From: Bacteroidota bacterium
GTDB lineage: Bacteria > Bacteroidota > Bacteroidia > Cytophagales > Cyclobacteriaceae
Assembly: GCA_023428695.1 (NCBI GenBank)
Contig: JAEYWY010000002.1
Location: forward strand, 186,001 to 250,000
Direction of reading: 5' to 3'
DNA: 64,000 bases
Of this stretch, positions 57,649 to 64,000 are shown piece after piece; position 1 is the stretch's first letter, and each line of letters opens with the position of its first letter. Both the position numbers and the translations under genes were made by a program. The notes below the pieces were generated by a model that worked only from the letters and a program-made list of their open reading frames with translations, was not told the DNA's origin and did not search any database.

Positions 57649-58041
57649 ATGGAGAAAAAACCACTAAAACCAACCGAAAAAGAGATGGAAATCCTGCAGA
57701 TCCTCTGGGAAAAGGGGGCTGCCTCGGTCAAGGAGGTTCATGAATCGTTGGGTGGCGACAGTCGCAATGGTTACACCACGATCCTGAAATTCATGCAAAT
57801 CATGTTTGAAAAAGGATTGGTAACACGCCAAAAAAGCGGCAAGCTGCATCTATACAAAGCAGTCGTCTCCCTGGAGAGTACGCGGCAACAGTTGGTTGGG
57901 AAAATGATCGACACAGTTTTCAAAGGATCGGCAGCGCAACTGGTAATGTCAGCACTCGGGCACAAAAAGTCTTCGCGGGAGGAACTTGATCGTATCCGCG
58001 AGTATTTAGACAGTCTTGAAAAGAAGGAACAGCAGAAGTAG
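57649..58041 (+). CDS. BlaI/MecI/CopY family transcriptional repressor
   Basis: 130 residues from ATG 57649 (MEKKPLKPTEKEMEILQILW). The TTG extension from 57601 is rejected because it runs across the promoter and operator O2. The winged helix reads AASVKEVHESL, then NGYTTILKFMQIMFEKGLV, matching the BlaI pattern with the recognition helix in YTTILKFM. The C-terminal dimerisation helices (DRIREYLDSLEKKE) carry the site normally cut during induction. Such repressors bind inverted repeats as dimers and are inactivated by proteolysis triggered by their M56 partner, encoded six bases downstream. Confidence 0.93.
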   Translation: MEKKPLKPTEKEMEILQILWEKGAASVKEVHESLGGDSRNGYTTILKFMQIMFEKGLVTRQKSGKLHLYKAVVSLESTRQQLVGKMIDTVFKGSAAQLVMSALGHKKSSREELDRIREYLDSLEKKEQQK

Positions 58042-58047
58042 AAAACT

Positions 58048-59862
58048 ATGCAACAGATATCTGATACCTTGACCTTTGCTCTGCTTCACTCGCTATGGCA
58101 GGGACTGTTGGTTTTCGCAGGTTTACGTTTCGTGTTTCTTTTTATACCGGAACGGAAGTCGAGGCAGCGTTACGTGGCAGTGACGTCGGCGTTTCTTGTT
58201 TTTGCGCTTATTTCATTGGGTACGCTCGCAGTGAATTTTGCAGAACGACCTGCCTCCGGGTATGCATTTACTCTTGAAGATTTAAGTACAGATGAATTGA
58301 CGCCATTCGCAGTTGCACCTGCGACGCTGTGGCAGGAAGCAAAATCTTTTGTCAGTACAAACAGTGATGTGCTCGCAGCTGTCTGGGCCGTCGGAGCGTT
58401 TGTGTTCCTCTTGCGTGCGTTCGGAGGTTTCCTTTATCTGAGAGGAATCATTCAACACGGAAGACGCATCGTTGAAATTCAGCCAATACTCGACTCACTA
58501 AAGGAACGACTCGGAATCAGGCGGATCGTTAAAATACTCGAATCCGACGCAGTTACGGTTCCTTTGGTAACAGGCTTGATAAAGCCGGTGATCATTCTAC
58601 CATTAGGTATGTCTACCGGCCTGACCACCGCCCAGATCGAATCAGTCCTCATACACGAATTGTTTCATATCAAACGGTACGACTACCTGCTCAACGTCGT
58701 GCAGGCCATTGTCGAATCGTTGTTCTTCTTCAATCCTTTCGTATGGGTCCTTTCAGAAATGATGCGCCGCGAACGCGAACATTGTTGTGACGATGCCGTG
58801 ATTGCCGCCGGTATTGACAACCGAACCTATGCACTTACACTTGCAACGTTGGAAGAAATCCGACATTCAAAAAGCGGTCTCGCTCTTTCGCTTGCCGGAA
58901 CAAAGTACGCATTGCTACACCGAATCAAACGTCTTATGGAAAAATCAGCACACACCTATTCAGCCCGGGAAAAATTCATCCCTGTGATCCTGCTCGTAGT
59001 CGGATTTGCCTGTGCATCGTGGTTCACGATCTCCCCGGCTACCCGAAACGCTATTGTCGCAAAAGTAGACCTCCAGGAAAATAACGACGTGCCTGCCGAC
59101 ACGATACCACAACGTAGCAAGGACAAAAAACGCGAACTGCGTGAGAGCACTAAAGCGAACGATCCAGATCATACGGAAGAGTACGAGGAACATTTTGATG
59201 TGCACCCTGAAGTCGGAGACTTTCATTTTCCGGATATTGACATCCCTGAAATTCCCGACATTGACGTTCCTCAGTTTGACTTCGCCGAGCCGGGATTTCC
59301 CGCACCACTGATGGATGAAGGCTTTCAGGAACGCTGGCAGGAGTTTGCACAACAATTCAATTCCGAGTTCAGCGAACGGTTCGGTGAATTCTTCAACAAA
59401 AACCAGGAGGAGATACGACAGATGATGGAAGAGCTTCGCGAAAAGAACAGCGCCCTGTTCGAAAGGCGCTTTGACAATCAGTTCCAGATGCTGGAACTCC
59501 AGGATAAGGCACTTGCTATTCAGGAAGAAGTGTTGGCAAAACACAGCCAGGAAATGGAGAAGTTCTCAGAAAAGATGCAGGAATGGGAATTGAAAAATCG
59601 CGAGCAATTCAGGAAGATAGAAGATGGAATGCAGAAGTTTCAACTTCGGATGGAAGAGTTTCAGGTGGCGCTAAAAAAAGAATTAGTTGCCGACGGATAT
59701 CTTAAGGAAGGTGAACACATCCGGCAATTTCATTGGGATAATGACAATGTGCTGCGTGTAAATGGTAAAGAGATTCCGGAAAAGGACCGGAAAAAATACG
59801 ACGACCTCCGCAAAAAATACGTTGGAAAAGACGCGAACGTCGAATATAAAAAGAATGAATAG
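58048..59862 (+). CDS. M56 family (BlaR1-like) membrane metallopeptidase with coiled-coil C-terminus
   Basis: 604 residues. The N-terminal part has four membrane segments and the zinc site HELFHIKRYDYLLN (HELFH, residues 203-207), with the third ligand in EREHCCDDAV. This cytoplasm-facing gluzincin cuts the partner repressor on signal. After the fourth membrane helix (VILLVVGFACASWFTI, about 311-326) the expected penicillin-binding sensor domain is missing. In its place are a Pro/Asp/Phe-rich segment (FPDIDIPEIPDIDVPQFDF) and a long Glu/Gln/Lys-rich coiled coil of about 130 residues. The signal is thus unlikely to be a beta-lactam bound covalently. Followed by a strong terminator. Confidence 0.92.
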   Translation: MQQISDTLTFALLHSLWQGLLVFAGLRFVFLFIPERKSRQRYVAVTSAFLVFALISLGTLAVNFAERPASGYAFTLEDLSTDELTPFAVAPATLWQEAKSFVSTNSDVLAAVWAVGAFVFLLRAFGGFLYLRGIIQHGRRIVEIQPILDSLKERLGIRRIVKILESDAVTVPLVTGLIKPVIILPLGMSTGLTTAQIESVLIHELFHIKRYDYLLNVVQAIVESLFFFNPFVWVLSEMMRREREHCCDDAVIAAGIDNRTYALTLATLEEIRHSKSGLALSLAGTKYALLHRIKRLMEKSAHTYSAREKFIPVILLVVGFACASWFTISPATRNAIVAKVDLQENNDVPADTIPQRSKDKKRELRESTKANDPDHTEEYEEHFDVHPEVGDFHFPDIDIPEIPDIDVPQFDFAEPGFPAPLMDEGFQERWQEFAQQFNSEFSERFGEFFNKNQEEIRQMMEELREKNSALFERRFDNQFQMLELQDKALAIQEEVLAKHSQEMEKFSEKMQEWELKNREQFRKIEDGMQKFQLRMEEFQVALKKELVADGYLKEGEHIRQFHWDNDNVLRVNGKEIPEKDRKKYDDLRKKYVGKDANVEYKKNE

Positions 59863-59872
59863 ATAAACAATC

Positions 59873-59899
59873 AAAGAGGCTGCATCACGCAGCCTCTTT
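59873..59899. terminator. Bidirectional rho-independent terminator
   Basis: AAAGAGGCTGC, loop ATCAC, GCAGCCTCTTT: a perfect eleven-pair stem between the convergent M56 and epimerase genes, with A/T runs at both ends of the stem. Confidence 0.85.
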
Positions 59900-59906
59900 C
59901 GTTTGA

Positions 59907-60977
59907 TCAAATTCTTTCTACACCCAGACCTGGTTTGTCTGAGCAGTACATATACCCCTCCTTCAGGATAAATCCGCCCTTTACGATGTCGTTGCCGAGA
60001 TCGAGACTTCCATCGAGATCGATGTATTTGGTATTCCCGCACGAGAATGCGGCGTGCAGCGCAGCGGTTATGCTGACGATACTTTCATCGTTGCAGCCCC
60101 AAAACAGGTCAACGGACTCATGAAGCGCGATGTCAGCGATTTTTAACGCCTGGCTGATGCCACCACATTTCATGAGTTTGATATTGAAAATTCCTGCCGC
60201 CTTCGGAGGCTTGATCAATTCTATTGCGTCTGCCGGTGTAATCAATGATTCGTCGGCGGCGACAACTTCACGCACCTCAGGCGGAAGTCCTTTCATTTCA
60301 GCAATACTCTTCGCAGGAAGAGGCTGCTCGATCAATTCAACATCGAGATCATAGGTACGTCCATAAAACTGGATGGTCTGATCGACGGTGTATCCCTGAT
60401 TCGCATCAATGCGGATCACGATCTTATTTCCAAATTTCTCGCGAAGCTTCATGACACGTTCGACATCCTCCTCAAGATCCTTCCCAAGTTTTACCTTGAT
60501 AACCCGAAATCCGCGTTTGATATAATCCTGAGCTTCGCGTAACGTCTCATCAACATTCTTGATACCAATCGTATTTGAGGTCGGAAGTTTCCTGATCTTT
60601 TGCCCGAGGTACTTTACAAGGGGAATGCCGAGGTATTTCGTGAAAGCATCGTGCAAGGCGATGTCTACAGCAGCGCGGGCAGAAGGATTATCCGGAAAAT
60701 TTTTCCACGTCTCAAATGTAAGCTGATTCAACTCGCGAATGTCGCGACCAGCGAGATACTCCAGGTTCCTGAGGTCCAGTGCTTCGATACTTTGTTCGAT
60801 CGTCTCACCAACGACATATTCACTCGGGTTCCCCGAACCGATACCGGTTGTTCCGTCGTCAAGGATAATCTCCACGAACACGTTACGCACTTCGGTAACG
60901 GTCTTGAATGCTATCGTATATGGTTTTGTGTTGCCAAGGTCGGCGTTCCAGACATTGACCTCTTTGATCTTCGTCAT
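59907..60977 (-). CDS. Enolase-superfamily dipeptide epimerase / N-acylamino acid racemase (DgcA-like)
   Basis: 356 residues, muconate lactonizing enzyme subgroup. Catalytic lysines are in FRVIKVKLG and FNIKLMKCGG, and metal ligands in IRIDANQG, VELIEQP and VVAADESLI, with SARAAVDIALHDA in the barrel. The family includes L-Ala-D/L-Glu epimerases; members coupled to a DUF1611 protein have been described as N-acetyl-D-glutamate racemase (DgcA) in D-glutamate catabolism. The DUF1611 gene lies 18 bases upstream on the same strand, which favours the second reading. Either way a peptidoglycan-derived D-amino acid is the likely substrate. Confidence 0.88.
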   Translation of the reverse strand: MTKIKEVNVWNADLGNTKPYTIAFKTVTEVRNVFVEIILDDGTTGIGSGNPSEYVVGETIEQSIEALDLRNLEYLAGRDIRELNQLTFETWKNFPDNPSARAAVDIALHDAFTKYLGIPLVKYLGQKIRKLPTSNTIGIKNVDETLREAQDYIKRGFRVIKVKLGKDLEEDVERVMKLREKFGNKIVIRIDANQGYTVDQTIQFYGRTYDLDVELIEQPLPAKSIAEMKGLPPEVREVVAADESLITPADAIELIKPPKAAGIFNIKLMKCGGISQALKIADIALHESVDLFWGCNDESIVSITAALHAAFSCGNTKYIDLDGSLDLGNDIVKGGFILKEGYMYCSDKPGLGVERI

Positions 60978-60995
60978 TTGTTTACAGATTATTGT

Positions 60996-62075
60996 TTATG
61001 CCACGGTCGCCCTGGCGGTTTTTATCATTTTTTCGAAAACCGGAACAAGCCGTTCCAATCCATCTTCAAGGGGAAGCACGGCGGGAATACCCAGTTCTGC
61101 TTCATATTCGGCGGCAATTTTCCTGGCATTGTCTTCTTCCAATTGACCGGTGTTAATGGTTATCGCCACAGTCTCCGCGCCGTAAATCCTGATCAGCGCG
61201 ATCTCTTCCGCCGGGTTAGCAACCTTCGCCGGATAGTGATCCATATCCTTATAACAAATCCGGGCGGGGTCATGCTGAAGAACGACAGCATCTGCATTTG
61301 CAGACACGATCCATTCCGCGCCTGCGGGACCGCTTGGGTTGCGTAGCGAAGACTGGCCTTCTATAAAAATGATGTCAGGATTCAAATCGCGATAGCAGCT
61401 TACGACGGCGTGTTCCATTTCTCCGGAGATGAAATCGTTGAGTGTGGAGTCGAACACAAAGCCATACTTTGCTCCCTGCATCCAGCCTGTCTGGCCGGTG
61501 TAAATCATTTCGGCCTTGTAACCCGCGTTCCGCATAGCCTGTACGAGAAAACGAGTGGTTGTCCTTTTTCCGAGTGCACAGTCCGTTCCCAAAACAGCAA
61601 TCTTTGGGCATTTCACTTCGAGAATTTTACCGGTCCAGAAATGGAGGTCGCGGAATTTCTTCGGCTTTCGCACGTCGATGATTTCAAGTCCCCGTTCCGC
61701 GGCAAGCGCATTCAGGTCGGCGATATCAGAAACGTATTCATGAAGGCCGTTGACAAGACTAAGATCGTGTAACAGCGCGTCACGAAGCAGATCATGCAGC
61801 GACGGTGGTATCACACCGCCTTTAGTAGCGACACCAATGACACAATATTGTGCTTTTTGCCCGCTCTTGTTTACGAAATCACTGAGCGTTGCATACACAG
61901 ATATGTTGCGTTTCTTCCCATCGAGAACTTCGCCCGCGTCCCGGCCTGCGCTGACGTGGTCAATAACGCCAACGATATTGAACCTCTCCGTACCACGAAT
62001 AAGACCGTGAGCTGATTTGGCGTTCCCGGTATTTAGAAATCCCCCGGTGAGGATTATTGCGTTGCTTGCCACCAT
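60996..62075 (-). CDS. DUF1611 family P-loop protein (DgcN-like)
   Basis: 359 residues in two domains: an N-terminal Rossmann-like part (NAIILTGGFLNTGNAKSAHG) and a C-terminal P-loop NTPase-like part with VLGTDCALGKRTTTRFL as a Walker A variant, IFIEGQSSLRNPSGPAG, and DAVVLQHDPARICYKD. Proteins of this family paired with an epimerase were reported as D-glutamate N-acetyltransferases (DgcN). The presence of a P-loop in an acetyltransferase is unusual, and the assignment here is by homology and neighbourhood. First gene of a two-gene operon. Confidence 0.85.
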   Translation of the reverse strand: MVASNAIILTGGFLNTGNAKSAHGLIRGTERFNIVGVIDHVSAGRDAGEVLDGKKRNISVYATLSDFVNKSGQKAQYCVIGVATKGGVIPPSLHDLLRDALLHDLSLVNGLHEYVSDIADLNALAAERGLEIIDVRKPKKFRDLHFWTGKILEVKCPKIAVLGTDCALGKRTTTRFLVQAMRNAGYKAEMIYTGQTGWMQGAKYGFVFDSTLNDFISGEMEHAVVSCYRDLNPDIIFIEGQSSLRNPSGPAGAEWIVSANADAVVLQHDPARICYKDMDHYPAKVANPAEEIALIRIYGAETVAITINTGQLEEDNARKIAAEYEAELGIPAVLPLEDGLERLVPVFEKMIKTARATVA

Positions 62076-62196
62076 AACACTAAGAAGGGCGAAAATTTCG
62101 GCTATTAATGCGAGTTTTCAAAAATTGGAACGTTTCGTCGGCGGGAATTATTTAAGTGGACCAATTTTTGGTTAACTTGTTTACGTGTTCAATGCT

Positions 62197-62619
62197 ATGA
62201 AAACGCTATTCATCGTTTCTTTTTTCGTTTGTGCTGCGGGTGTGATGGCCCAGGCGCAATCGATCGTTGGAAAGTGGCAGCTAGCGCGCCAGACCTCATG
62301 CATCGAAGACGAGTTGTCGGACGGTGGAGAATCCGATCTCGTGAATGACATGAAAAGCCGTTCTGCGGCTGACATCCAGGTGATCCAGTTTAAGGACAAC
62401 AACAGCGCGGAGGAGAACACCAAAATTATCAACAGCAGGAAGTCCTATAATTCGAAAGCACTCCTTTACAAATTCACCGGAGACGCCCTTTATATTCTCG
62501 ACAAACGTTCCAAAACAATCATTGAAGCCTTCACCGTCGAACAGATATCGGCCGATTCCCTCATCATTTCAAATTCAGCCCGCGCCTGCGAAACCAAGGT
62601 TTTTGTGAAAATCCCTTAG
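62197..62619 (+). CDS. Small secreted protein of unknown function
   Basis: 140 residues from the ATG at 62197 (MKTLFIVSFFVCAAGVMAQ), a clear signal peptide; a GTG at 62185 adds four residues. The mature part begins QSIVGKWQLARQTSC, the GxW strand often seen in lipocalin-like proteins, and contains two cysteines (TSCIEDE and ARACETK) that could form a disulfide. The rest is beta-strand-rich (YKFTGDALYILDKRSKTIIE). No family is certain. rlmN follows 49 bases downstream. Confidence 0.78.
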   Translation: MKTLFIVSFFVCAAGVMAQAQSIVGKWQLARQTSCIEDELSDGGESDLVNDMKSRSAADIQVIQFKDNNSAEENTKIINSRKSYNSKALLYKFTGDALYILDKRSKTIIEAFTVEQISADSLIISNSARACETKVFVKIP

Positions 62620-62656
62620 CGGGGAATGAAATTCACGGGTTTTTGGTTCTCTTCCG

Positions 62657-62664
62657 TACCTTTG
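62657..62664 (+). promoter_or_regulatory. Candidate -7 element of rlmN
   Basis: TACCTTTG matches TAnnTTTG and ends only four bases before the ATG, so the mRNA would be leaderless or nearly so. The -33 half is unclear. Confidence 0.38.
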
Positions 62665-62668
62665 CATT

Positions 62669-63715
62669 ATGGTTGCAGCGCCTGAAAAGAAAGACATCCG
62701 AAGATTAAAGCTTGAAGAACTAAAAGAGTTTTTTGTCACGCACGGTGAAAAGCCGTTCCGTGCCCAGCAGGTATACGATTGGTTGTGGAACAAGGCCGTT
62801 AAGGATTTTGACCACATGACAAACCTGTCAGTGCCACTTCGCGAACTGCTGAAAACGCACTTTACGATCCGCCACATCAAGGTCGATCACATGCAGCGGA
62901 GCTCCGACGGCACGATCAAGAATGCAGTTACGCTTCACGACGATCTCATTGTCGAATCTGTGCTGATTCCAACCGAAAAGCGGATTACGGCGTGTGTGTC
63001 GTCGCAAGTCGGATGTAGTCTCGCCTGTAAATTCTGCGCTACTGCCCGCCTGAAACGTCAACGCAACCTTACGCCGGACGAGATTTACGACCAGGTGGTG
63101 GCAATCCGCGATCAGGCTGAAACACTCTACGGCAGGCCACTCACGAACATCGTTTTCATGGGCATGGGCGAACCCTTGTTAAACTACGCGAACGTTATTT
63201 CTGCGATTGACAAGATCACATCGCAGAAAGGCTTAAACATGGCATCAAAGCGGATAACGGTTTCCACGGTGGGAATCGCCAAGATGATCATCAAAATGGC
63301 CGACGACAACGTCAAGTTCAACCTCGCAGTATCGCTACACGCCGCCCTGGATAAGACGCGCTCATCTATTATGCCAATCAACGACACGAACCCGCTGGAT
63401 GAACTGGCCGATGCATTGAAGTACTGGTATCAAAAGACGAAGAAGAAAGTAACGTACGAATACGTGGTATGGAAAGGCATTAACGATTCCGAAGAGCACG
63501 CGCGCGCATTACTTCGTTTCTGCAAAATTATTCCGTCGAAAGTAAACCTGATCGAATACAACCCTATCGATGAAGGCGAATTCATGCAGGCATCGGAAGA
63601 TGCGCTCAACATGTATATGGATTTGCTGGAACGAAACGGGGTTACAACGCGCATCCGCAAGAGTCGTGGAAAAGACATCGACGCGGCATGCGGACAACTT
63701 GCTAATAAGAGCTGA
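62669..63715 (+). CDS. rlmN: 23S rRNA (adenine2503-C2)-methyltransferase RlmN
   Basis: 348 residues, radical S-adenosylmethionine enzyme. The 4Fe-4S motif is SLACKFCATA (CxxxCxxC). Further signatures are GEKPFRAQQVYDWLW in the N-terminal domain, TACVSSQVGCSL, NIVFMGMGEPLLNY, KRITVSTVGI, NLAVSLHAALD and the C-terminal catalytic cysteine in DAACGQLA. It methylates C2 of A2503 in 23S rRNA and of A37 in some tRNAs. The stop codon lies next to the convergent rhomboid stop. Confidence 0.96.
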   Translation: MVAAPEKKDIRRLKLEELKEFFVTHGEKPFRAQQVYDWLWNKAVKDFDHMTNLSVPLRELLKTHFTIRHIKVDHMQRSSDGTIKNAVTLHDDLIVESVLIPTEKRITACVSSQVGCSLACKFCATARLKRQRNLTPDEIYDQVVAIRDQAETLYGRPLTNIVFMGMGEPLLNYANVISAIDKITSQKGLNMASKRITVSTVGIAKMIIKMADDNVKFNLAVSLHAALDKTRSSIMPINDTNPLDELADALKYWYQKTKKKVTYEYVVWKGINDSEEHARALLRFCKIIPSKVNLIEYNPIDEGEFMQASEDALNMYMDLLERNGVTTRIRKSRGKDIDAACGQLANKS

Positions 63716-64000
63716 TTATTTTTTGCTCGCCTTGAAGAGTTTTTCCTTCTCGTCTTTGGTCAGGCTCTCGTAACCACCTGCGGAAATCTTGTCGAGGATA
63801 GCATCGATCTCGGCCTGCGTTATACCCTGGTTTGGCTTCGATGCTTTTCGATACTCCTGGTATTCCTGGTTCCGATAGCTCACTTTTACTTTCGGCTTCG
63901 GTCGAAACAGACTCTTGATCCAGTCCAGCGTAAGCGTTACCCATCCACCCCAGTTCACGCCTGACTGCAGTTGTTTGGTATAAACGAAGCCAATGAATGC
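63716..64000 (-). CDS. C-terminus of a rhomboid-family intramembrane protease, cut by window edge
   Basis: The minus-strand frame is open from base 64000 to the stop at 63716, 94 residues. It begins AFIGFVYTKQLQSGVNWGGW, which fits the end of the last rhomboid membrane helix, and continues into the soluble tail with YRNQEYQEYRKASKP and AEIDAILDKISAGGYESL. This tail is typical of Bacteroidota rhomboid-family proteins. The catalytic Ser and His lie outside the window. A GTG at 63958 is not a true start, because homologous sequence continues upstream of it. Confidence 0.8.
   Translation of the reverse strand, partial: AFIGFVYTKQLQSGVNWGGWVTLTLDWIKSLFRPKPKVKVSYRNQEYQEYRKASKPNQGITQAEIDAILDKISAGGYESLTKDEKEKLFKASKK

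Noticed and set aside
1..64000. Mobile elements, prophage, CRISPR or defence island
   Set aside because: No transposase, integrase, phage gene, regularly spaced repeat or tRNA-adjacent attachment site was seen; gene content is housekeeping or envelope-related throughout.

Overview
The window looks like chromosomal DNA of a Bacteroidota bacterium, most likely Cytophagales-like. The evidence is the combination of Bacteroidota-type promoters (TTG or TTTG, about 20 bases, TAnnTTTG), a DAHP synthase fused to a chorismate mutase, a eukaryote-type (GT3) glycogen synthase, DUF3857/transglutaminase proteins, a long YwqK/MORN-repeat protein, an alpha-2-macroglobulin next to PbpC, and the C-terminus of a rhomboid protein with a typical Bacteroidota tail. 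It is densely packed with ordinary genes. I see no insertion sequence, prophage, CRISPR array, tRNA or rRNA. Both edges cut genes: a TPR histidine kinase on the left and a rhomboid-family protein on the right.

Layout. 1-8585: TPR sensor kinase, then the membrane half of respiratory complex I (nuoI-J-K-L-M-N). 8643-11531: a PurF-like amidotransferase convergent with a GT9 glycosyltransferase. 11668-18139: EVE-domain protein, a tandem pair of secreted paralogues of unknown function, pyrR-pyrB, and a cystathionine beta-synthase. 18155-27390 (minus strand): OmpA-family protein, PbpC and its alpha-2-macroglobulin partner. 27585-31021: MscS channel, a LuxR-type response regulator tail-to-tail with a small histidine kinase, and a YafK-like L,D-transpeptidase. 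31025-38140 (minus strand): an exported three-gene operon of a TPR/MORN protein, a catalytically intact DUF3857 transglutaminase and a paralogue lacking the catalytic residues.

38354-42652 (minus strand): a complete phenylalanine/tyrosine operon, pheA, aminotransferase, tyrA, DAHP synthase/chorismate mutase. In front of it lies an unlisted 21-codon leader ORF encoding eight consecutive aromatic residues (FYFYYYFF), a strong promoter, a terminator hairpin with a U tract, and an alternative pairing that would block the terminator. This is a textbook leader-peptide attenuator and the most striking regulatory object in the window.

42768-53810: small lipoprotein, gcvT-TPR-comB with one-base overlaps, HGSNAT-like membrane acyltransferase, FRG-domain protein, thioesterase, MazG-like protein, glycogen synthase, clpB with a structured 3' region and terminator, and a 55-residue DUF1328 membrane protein. 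53839-57482 (minus strand): the DUF3999-DUF2339 pair. 57577-59862: a BlaI-BlaR1-type pair with two inverted-repeat operators flanking its promoter. 59907-62075 (minus strand): enolase-superfamily epimerase and DUF1611 protein resembling the DgcA-DgcN D-glutamate pair. 62197-64000: small secreted protein, rlmN and the rhomboid fragment.

All calls come from reading the sequence and translations; no database search was possible.
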